Assembly: GCA_001804025.1 (NCBI GenBank)
Contig: MHFC01000066.1
Coordinates: forward strand, 3,573-8,722
DNA from: Omnitrophica bacterium GWA2_52_8
GTDB lineage: Bacteria > Omnitrophota > Omnitrophia > Omnitrophales > Aquincolibacteriaceae
Direction: 5' to 3'
Length of the DNA: 5,150 bases
Positions 1 through 5,150 of this stretch are shown here, in pieces. The notes below the pieces were generated by a model. The model was given only the letters and a program-made list of their open reading frames with translations, searched no databases and was not told the origin of the DNA. How positions within the stretch are numbered: position 1 is the first letter of the stretch; each line of letters begins with the position of its first letter. The position numbers and the translations under genes were made by a program.

Positions 1-569
1 AAAATTTTGTCTCCGGGATCCTCGGCGATGAGCACGGCCCAAAGCATGTTGCCTACATCGGCACCGTATTTATTTATATCCTGCTCATGAACTGGAGCGG
101 GCTTATCCCTTTATCGAAATCGCCCACCGCGGCATGGAGCACAACGCTGGCGCTGGCTCTAAGCACTATGGTTTACGTTCAATTTACCGGCATTCGCGAG
201 CAAGGTATTTTCCACTACCTGAAGCACCTTGCGGGGAATCCTTCGAACGCCTTCGGCATTGTTTTGATCCCGCTCATGCTCGTTCTCAATCTTATTCTGG
301 AAATCGGCGCCGTTCCGTTCAGTTTGTCCCTGCGTCTGTTTGCCAATGTCTCGAGCGAAGACCGCCTGCTTCTGAATTTTGCCCAAATGGCGCTCACTTC
401 GAAATTCCTGGCGTTTCCTTTTCAAATTTTCGCCAACTGCCTGGCCATCATTTTTAGTATTATCCAGGCTTTTGTTTTTATGCTGCTGACAACGGTCTAT
501 ATCGCACTGGTTTTACCGCACGGAGATCATCACGAACACGAGCCGCACGCCGCGGCCGGCGTTCACTGA
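1..569 (+). CDS. atpB: F1Fo ATP synthase subunit a (5' end cut by the window)
   Basis: Subunit a is the membrane stator that forms the two proton half-channels against the c-ring. The frame is open from base 3, giving 188 residues before the TGA at 567-569. An ATG at base 87 is internal, because the residues encoded before it (NFVSGILGDEHGPKHVAYIG) already match the family. The missing N-terminus lies upstream of the window. Several hydrophobic helices are visible. The essential arginine is in LSLRLFAN (codon 333-335), and the glutamine of the last helix is in SIIQAFVF (codon 465-467), matching E. coli R210 and Q252. The arginine is followed by ANVSSEDR instead of the usual GN-x-x-(A/G)-(G/E)-E pattern. 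The protein ends in a histidine-rich tail with six His in the last 17 residues. Identity is very secure. Confidence 0.97.
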   Translation, partial: NFVSGILGDEHGPKHVAYIGTVFIYILLMNWSGLIPLSKSPTAAWSTTLALALSTMVYVQFTGIREQGIFHYLKHLAGNPSNAFGIVLIPLMLVLNLILEIGAVPFSLSLRLFANVSSEDRLLLNFAQMALTSKFLAFPFQIFANCLAIIFSIIQAFVFMLLTTVYIALVLPHGDHHEHEPHAAAGVH

Positions 570-580
570 CGTTTGTGTGT

Positions 581-617
581 TTTACAATTTAAACTTAGTT
601 TTTTAACCTGAAAGGAG
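581..617 (+). promoter_or_regulatory. AT-rich translation initiation region of atpE with strong Shine-Dalgarno
   Basis: The 56-base gap after atpB is much richer in A and T than the flanking genes. It holds TTTACAATTTAAACTTAG, then a run of T (599-604), then AACCTGAAAGGAG. AAAGGAG at 611-617 is a strong Shine-Dalgarno eight bases before the ATG at 626. A U-rich, unstructured leader is known to raise translation of atpE in E. coli, where many copies of subunit c are needed per enzyme. The same role here is inferred from position and composition. Confidence 0.6.
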
Positions 618-625
618 TATTACGA

Positions 626-865
626 ATGGAAGGATTATCCCCTCAAACAGCGATTGCAATTTTTGCGCCTCTGGGTCTGGCGATCACCGCCCTTGCCTCT
701 GCTTTTGCCCTGGGCCGGGCCGTTTCCGCCGCGATGGATGCAACCGCAAGACAACCGGAAGCCGCCACGAAAATTCTTGTGAACATGATGGCCGGCTGCG
801 CATTGATCGAAGCATTGGCGCTTTATGCGCTCGTTTTTTGTTTTTCTTTGCTTGGAAAATTCTAA
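626..865 (+). CDS. atpE: F1Fo ATP synthase subunit c (rotor ring proteolipid)
   Basis: Subunit c forms the membrane rotor ring. Each copy carries one proton on a carboxylate as the ring turns past subunit a. The 79-residue product has the family hairpin: helix 1 at about 8-38, a polar loop with ARQPEA at 41-46 (R42, Q43, P44 contact gamma and epsilon), and helix 2 at about 50-76. The ion-binding carboxylate is E62 in CALIEALALYALV. Positions that hold Gln, Ser and Thr ligands in sodium-type rings are L29, A63 and L64 here, so proton coupling is inferred. The usual GxGxGxG of helix 1 is replaced by A22, A24, A26, A28 and G30, a feature known to affect ring packing and size. The start is set by AAAGGAG eight bases upstream. 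No signal extension is present. Confidence 0.98.
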   Translation: MEGLSPQTAIAIFAPLGLAITALASAFALGRAVSAAMDATARQPEAATKILVNMMAGCALIEALALYALVFCFSLLGKF

Positions 866-968
866 CGCTAACCTTAAGCGTCATCCTTGACCTGCCGGCA
901 GCCGATGAAGCATTTTCGGACCGAAGAGACTTTTCGGCTTCCGGCCTCAGAATGAGGATTGCAAAAGT
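866..968 (+). other. atpE-atpF spacer with possible stem-loops
   Basis: This 103-base gap is the longest in the window. No ORF of note lies in it. CCGAAGA (921-927) can pair with TTTTCGG (931-937) around a three-base loop, including one G-U pair. Flanking GCCG-AT-GAAG (901-910) can pair with CTTCCGGC (938-945) to extend the arm imperfectly. A short CGCT/AGCG stem (866-869 with 877-880) follows the atpE stop. There is no T-tract after the stems, so this is not a convincing intrinsic terminator. GAGGA at 954-958 is the likely Shine-Dalgarno of atpF, ten bases before its ATG. Confidence 0.45.
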
Positions 969-1469
969 ATGGATTTTTTTAAGCAAAATATAATCCCCGG
1001 CGAAGTCCTTGTTCAACTGCTCGCGTTCTTGATTGTCTTCGGGGTGCTCCGGGCCTTGGCCTGGAAGCCCATCCTGAGTTCACTCGCTTCGCGCCGGAAC
1101 CGGATCAAAAAAAGCTTCGATGACATTGAAACCGCAAAACGCGATGTCGAACGGTTGAAATCCGACTATCACCGGCACCTTCAAAGAATCGACGACGAGG
1201 CCCGGGCGAAACTTCAGGAAGCCATCGACGAAGGCCGGCGCATTTCCAAAGAAATTCAGGAAAAAGCACGTCTTGAGTCGCAGGCCGTTTTTGAAAAATC
1301 AAAGGAAAGCCTGACGCTTGAAATCTCCAAGGCCCGTGCTGTTTTGCGCCGTGAGATCGCGGATCTTTCGGTGGAAGTCGCGGAAAAAATCATCCGGGAA
1401 AAACTGACGGGCGACCGCCAGCAGGAAAAAATCATGGAAATCATAGAAGACCTGGAGAAAACACCGTGA
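969..1469 (+). CDS. atpF: F1Fo ATP synthase subunit b (peripheral stalk)
   Basis: Subunit b anchors the peripheral stalk in the membrane and holds the F1 head still against the rotor. The 166-residue product is slightly longer than E. coli b (156). A short N-terminus leads into one transmembrane helix at about 11-31, then the conserved W-K-P-I at 32-35. The rest is a long, highly charged helix rich in Lys, Arg and Glu, typical of the dimeric coiled-coil stalk. The C-terminal part (EVAEKIIREKL) resembles the delta-binding end of the family. The ATG at 969 is supported by GAGGA ten bases upstream and by the usual short N-terminus. The stop overlaps the atpH start. Only one b gene is seen, so a b2 homodimer is likely, unless a b' gene lies elsewhere. 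Confidence 0.97.
   Translation: MDFFKQNIIPGEVLVQLLAFLIVFGVLRALAWKPILSSLASRRNRIKKSFDDIETAKRDVERLKSDYHRHLQRIDDEARAKLQEAIDEGRRISKEIQEKARLESQAVFEKSKESLTLEISKARAVLRREIADLSVEVAEKIIREKLTGDRQQEKIMEIIEDLEKTP
1454..1469 (+). promoter_or_regulatory. Shine-Dalgarno and GTGA stop-start overlap that set the atpH start
   Basis: GGAG at 1454-1457, inside the end of atpF, lies eight bases before GTG at 1466-1468. The last bases of that GTG and the next A form the TGA stop of atpF (1467-1469). No ATG lies in frame near the N-terminus of atpH, so GTG is the best start. The four-base overlap indicates translational coupling of subunits b and delta, which bind each other in the stalk. Confidence 0.75.
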
Positions 1470-2014
1470 TTTCATCACAAACTTCCTCGCGTTATGCCAA
1501 AGCGCTGCTGGCCCTTGCCGAGGAGTATAACGTCCTGGACAAAATTGACGCGCAATTGACCGCCCTTTTGGAGGTCCTCAAAAAAAATCCGAAGGTCCAT
1601 TTATTCGCCCGCAACTCCGCGATCGCTTCGGCAGACAAAGAGGCCGTGATTGCCAGAATTTTTTCCGGTTCCGTTGAGATTTTGCTGGTGCAGTTTATGA
1701 AAATCCTGCTCCGCAAAAACAGGTTCCATGAACTGGAAATGATCCAAGGCGACTTTCATAAACTCTATGAAAGAAAAAAAGGCATCCAGGAAGTCACGGC
1801 AGTTACGGTCGTCCCGTTGTCCGAACAAAATCAAATAAAACTAACGGCCGCCCTTGCGGCAAGGCTCGGAAAAAAAATCCGTCTGTTTAACGAACTTGAT
1901 CCCGGAATGATCGGCGGCATTATCCTGCGCTACGAGGATTACGAAATTAACTGCAGCTTTAAAGACCGCCTGGCAGAGCTGCACCAAAAATTACTGCACG
2001 CAAAACACGGCTAG
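1466..2014 (+). CDS. atpH: F1Fo ATP synthase subunit delta (OSCP homologue)
   Basis: Delta sits on top of F1 and links the alpha N-termini to the b stalk. The 182-residue product is of normal length (about 180). The N-terminal helical domain has the expected [12 protein letters not shown] at 9-20. The C-terminal domain has [14 protein letters not shown], then [19 protein letters not shown], with the family's DPxxxGG element at 145-151 and a terminal SFKDRLAEL close to the usual S-x-(K/R)-x-R-L ending. Translation starts at GTG, overlapping atpF by four bases. Delta is the least conserved F1 subunit, but its length, motifs and position between atpF and atpA make the assignment firm. A22 bases gap separates it from atpA. 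Confidence 0.96.
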   Translation: MISSQTSSRYAKALLALAEEYNVLDKIDAQLTALLEVLKKNPKVHLFARNSAIASADKEAVIARIFSGSVEILLVQFMKILLRKNRFHELEMIQGDFHKLYERKKGIQEVTAVTVVPLSEQNQIKLTAALAARLGKKIRLFNELDPGMIGGIILRYEDYEINCSFKDRLAELHQKLLHAKHG

Positions 2015-2026
2015 CGCGGACGCTGC

Positions 2027-2032
2027 GGAGGA
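2027..2032 (+). promoter_or_regulatory. Shine-Dalgarno of atpA
   Basis: GGAGGA lies four bases before the ATG at 2037, within the 22-base gap after atpH. It is a near-perfect anti-16S match with slightly short spacing, and it fixes the atpA start. Confidence 0.75.
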
Positions 2033-2036
2033 ATTC

Positions 2037-3539
2037 ATGCTAAAACCCGATGAAGTTACAAACACTATAGAAAAAGAAATTAAAAAATTCGAAACAAAGC
2101 TCGCCACAGAATCCGTCGGCTATGTGCTCCAAGTCGGAGACGGTATTGCCCGCGTTTACGGCCTGGATGAGGTTATGGCGGGTGAAATCGTGACTTTCCC
2201 GGATCAAACGGCCGGGCTTGTTTTGAACCTGGAGCCGGACAATGTCGGAGTCGTGATCCTTGGGTCGGACCGCGGGATTAAAGAAGGCGCTCTTGTCAAA
2301 CGCACCAAAAAGATCGCCCAAGTCCCGACCGGCAAGGCGCTTCTCGGCCGCATTGTCAATCCATTAGGCGAGCCCCTTGACGGGAAAGGCCCTATTGTGA
2401 CCGATACCTTCCGGCCGCTCGAAACCGTGCCTCCGTCCGTCATTCAGCGCCAGCCGGTAAAAGAACCGCTTCAAACCGGTATCAAAGCCGTCGATGCCAT
2501 GATTCCTATCGGACGCGGCCAGCGTGAACTTATCATCGGAGACCGGCAGACCGGCAAAACCGCCATTCTTGTCGATACCATTATCAATCAAAAAAACAGC
2601 AATGTTTTTTGCATTTATGTCGCCATCGGCCAAAAACTTTCTAGCGTCGTAGCCCTAGCTGAGACCCTGGCAAAATACGGCGCCATGGAATACAGCTGCG
2701 TCGTATGCGCCTCCTCCGAAGATCCGGCCCCCCTTCAATTTCTTGCGCCTTATGCCGGCTGCGCGATCGGTGAAGAATTCATGCATTCCGGAAAACACGC
2801 GCTTGCGGTCTATGATGACCTTTCAAAGCACGCGGTGGCCTACCGCCAAATGTCGCTTCTTTTACAGCGGCCTCCCGGACGCGAGGCCTTTCCCGGAGAC
2901 GTTTTTTATCTTCACTCCCGCCTTCTTGAGCGCGCCGCAAAACTCCGCGACGATTTGGGCAGCGGTTCGCTGACCGCACTTCCGGTGATCGAAACCCAGC
3001 TCGGTGACGTTTCGGCTTATATTCCAACCAACGTGATTTCCATTACGGACGGGCAGATTTATCTGGAATCCGACCTTTTTTACGCCGGTGTCCGCCCCGC
3101 CATTAATGTCGGCTTATCGGTTTCCCGCGTCGGCGGCAACGCTCAGACCAAAGCCATGAAACAAGTGGCCGGGTCGCTGCGGCTGGCCCTGGCACAGTAC
3201 CGCGAACTCGCGGCATTTGCCCAGCTTTCGACTGACCTCGATAAAACCACCCAGGCCCAGCTGACGCGCGGGGAACGCATGGTTGAAATTTTAAAACAGG
3301 ACGTCTTTGAACCGATACCGTTCGAGCGCCAAGTCATTGTGATTTATGCCGCTAACGAGGGGTTTCTGGATGACCTCCCGGTACAAAAGGTCAAAGACTT
3401 CGAAAAGGGCCTGCTTGTTTTTCTGGAAAAAAATTACGGCGACATCGAACACAAACTCCAGAAAGAGAAAAAAATCGACGACGCCTTGAAAGCCAAGCTC
3501 AACGAAGCCATAAAAAAATTCAAGGAAACTTTCAAATAA
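2037..3539 (+). CDS. atpA: F1Fo ATP synthase subunit alpha
   Basis: Alpha alternates with beta in the F1 hexamer. It binds nucleotide at non-catalytic sites and supplies an arginine to the beta catalytic site. The 500-residue product is full length (E. coli 513). Domains in order: N-terminal helix and beta-barrel (1-95, with [17 protein letters not shown] at 27-43), the nucleotide-binding domain (about 96-375), and the C-terminal helical domain. Walker A is GDRQTGKT at 168-175. The Walker B region is ALAVYDD ending at D260-D261, followed by [10 protein letters not shown]. The alpha/beta signature [10 protein letters not shown] is at 354-363, and the catalytic arginine finger is R364. [24 protein letters not shown] at about 278-301 is strongly conserved. 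Cysteines at 221 and 224 (CVVC) are unusual next to the DPAPLQ motif. The start is fixed by GGAGGA. All key residues are present, so the subunit should work normally. Confidence 0.99.
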   Translation: MLKPDEVTNTIEKEIKKFETKLATESVGYVLQVGDGIARVYGLDEVMAGEIVTFPDQTAGLVLNLEPDNVGVVILGSDRGIKEGALVKRTKKIAQVPTGKALLGRIVNPLGEPLDGKGPIVTDTFRPLETVPPSVIQRQPVKEPLQTGIKAVDAMIPIGRGQRELIIGDRQTGKTAILVDTIINQKNSNVFCIYVAIGQKLSSVVALAETLAKYGAMEYSCVVCASSEDPAPLQFLAPYAGCAIGEEFMHSGKHALAVYDDLSKHAVAYRQMSLLLQRPPGREAFPGDVFYLHSRLLERAAKLRDDLGSGSLTALPVIETQLGDVSAYIPTNVISITDGQIYLESDLFYAGVRPAINVGLSVSRVGGNAQTKAMKQVAGSLRLALAQYRELAAFAQLSTDLDKTTQAQLTRGERMVEILKQDVFEPIPFERQVIVIYAANEGFLDDLPVQKVKDFEKGLLVFLEKNYGDIEHKLQKEKKIDDALKAKLNEAIKKFKETFK

Positions 3540-3543
3540 CCTC

Positions 3544-4422
3544 ATGTCCGGCCAGTTACGCGCTTTAAAAAACAGAATCCGAAGCGTCGAAAGCACAAAA
3601 AAAATCACGCGCGCCATGGAAATGGTGGCGGCCGCGAAACTGCACCGCTATCAGGACTTGATGAGCAAGGGGCGCGCTTATGCAAACGGCCTTGAAAATT
3701 TGCTGCGGCGCGCCGGCGGTTGTGTCTCCGAAAGCACTAAAGAAGCTCCTCCGCATCCTTTCCTCCAGCAGCGGGAAGAAAAAAAAGTGGGCCTCGTGCT
3801 TTTCGCTTCGGACACAGGTTTGTGCGGAAGTTATAATACCGATCTTATCGCCTGCGCCCTTCGCTTTCTGGAAACCCGGCAGGAACCGGTGCTGCCGCTC
3901 GGGGTCGGAAAGAACGGGATCAAGGCCCTGCGCCGGCGCGGTTATTCCGTCCACACGGCGTTTCAGGACATCCGCATCAGTCAAATGGAAAAGGTCTTGT
4001 CGGACCTTAAAAGCCTGCTTGAAAAACTTTATCTTTCAGGCGAAGTGGACGCCATCTACGTGGTCTACAATCATGCCGTATCCGTCGTCAATTATAAGAC
4101 CGTAACGCAAAAACTGCTGCCCCTCGAAAAACCGGAGGCCGGCACAGCCAGCGGCACCGACGAAGTTTATATCTTCGAACCGAGCGAAAAAATAATTTTA
4201 GACCGGCTGATTCCCCTTTTTTTTGAATCCAAGACCCGGCAAATTTTTTTGGAAGCATTTGTTACCGAGCAAATGGCGCGCATGCGCGCAATGCATCAAG
4301 CAACGGAAAATGCTTCGGACATGATCAAAGCGCTTGTTCTTCAGCGCAACAAAGCACGGCAGGCCGCTATAACCAAAGAAATCATCGAAATCGTTTCGGG
4401 ATCGCAAGCCCTTAAATCATAG
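3544..4422 (+). CDS. atpG: F1Fo ATP synthase subunit gamma (central shaft)
   Basis: Gamma is the central rotor shaft. It turns inside alpha3beta3 and contacts the c-ring, so it couples proton flow to ATP synthesis. The 292-residue product is of normal length (E. coli 287). The N-terminal helix has LKNRIRSVESTKKITRAMEM at 8-27. The Rossmann-like middle has SDTGLCGSYN at 89-98, including the commonly conserved Cys (C94). The C-terminal helix has ATENASDMIKAL and ends in ITKEIIEIVSGSQAL. This follows the family signature I-T-x-E-x2-(D/E)-x3-G-A except that the final Ala is Ser (S287). No chloroplast-type regulatory insertion with a cysteine pair is present. The ATG lies only four bases after the atpA stop. 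The nearest Shine-Dalgarno-like AAGGAA (3522-3527) is 16 bases away, so translation is probably coupled to atpA. Confidence 0.98.
   Translation: MSGQLRALKNRIRSVESTKKITRAMEMVAAAKLHRYQDLMSKGRAYANGLENLLRRAGGCVSESTKEAPPHPFLQQREEKKVGLVLFASDTGLCGSYNTDLIACALRFLETRQEPVLPLGVGKNGIKALRRRGYSVHTAFQDIRISQMEKVLSDLKSLLEKLYLSGEVDAIYVVYNHAVSVVNYKTVTQKLLPLEKPEAGTASGTDEVYIFEPSEKIILDRLIPLFFESKTRQIFLEAFVTEQMARMRAMHQATENASDMIKALVLQRNKARQAAITKEIIEIVSGSQALKS

Positions 4423-5150
<728 letters not shown>

Noticed and set aside
87..89. ATG at 87 as the true start of subunit a
   Set aside because: Family-like sequence continues in frame upstream to the window edge, so the gene is truncated by the window and this Met is internal.
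581..609. Possible promoter before atpE (TTTACA at 581-586)
   Set aside because: The hexamer 17 bases downstream, TAACCT, matches the -10 consensus poorly. The AT-richness is better explained as a translation leader.
887..916. Possible promoter before atpF (TTGACC at 887-892)
   Set aside because: It is a good -35 match, but no acceptable -10 box lies 16-18 bases downstream.
684..1016. 110-codon minus-strand ORF across atpE and the spacer
   Set aside because: It lies opposite atpE, has no recognisable domain and no clear ribosome binding site, and its composition is that expected of an antisense shadow.
1580..3786. Repeated runs of seven or eight A (for example 1580-1587, 1870-1877, 3597-3604, 3779-3786) as programmed slippage sites
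   Set aside because: All lie in Lys codons of intact, conserved frames, and a shift would cut the subunits short. They reflect a preference for AAA codons.
3680..4105. 141-codon plus-strand ORF in another frame inside atpG
   Set aside because: atpG is intact and conserved through this stretch. The alternative protein is low-complexity Arg/Ser-rich, as out-of-frame reading typically gives.

Overview
The window holds most of a bacterial F-type ATP synthase (F1Fo) operon, all on the + strand. In order it carries the 3' part of atpB (subunit a), complete atpE (c), atpF (b), atpH (delta), atpA (alpha) and atpG (gamma), and the 5' part of atpD (beta). This is the common bacterial order atpB-E-F-H-A-G-D. 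Each complete gene has close to the usual family length and an intact reading frame, and the nucleotide-binding and proton-path residues covered by the window are present. No mobile element, CRISPR array, RNA gene or foreign insertion was seen.

Layout: bases 1-569 are the end of subunit a, the static half of the proton channel. A 56-base AT-rich leader with a strong Shine-Dalgarno follows. Bases 626-865 encode the 79-residue c subunit of the rotor ring. A 103-base spacer with possible stem-loops precedes atpF (969-1469). atpF overlaps atpH by four bases (GTGA). atpH (1466-2014), atpA (2037-3539) and atpG (3544-4422) follow with gaps of 22 and 4 bases. A 67-base spacer containing a small GC-rich hairpin leads to atpD (4490 to the window end). 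No strong promoter or terminator is visible, so the operon probably starts upstream and continues downstream, where atpC (epsilon) would be expected.

Function: subunits a and c carry protons across the membrane and turn the c-ring. Gamma passes the rotation to the alpha3beta3 head, where beta subunits make ATP. Subunits b and delta form the peripheral stalk that stops the head from turning.

Organism: a bacterium of moderate GC content. The proteins look like those of a deep-branching Gram-negative lineage, and something in or near the PVC group or Omnitrophota is my guess. That is an impression from protein style, not a demonstrated placement.

The points most worth a second look are in the proton path. 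The first c-subunit helix has an alanine series (AxAxAxAxG) where most species have glycines, and subunit a has an unusual sequence just after its essential arginine. The rest is a standard housekeeping operon, and I found no sign of a novel system.
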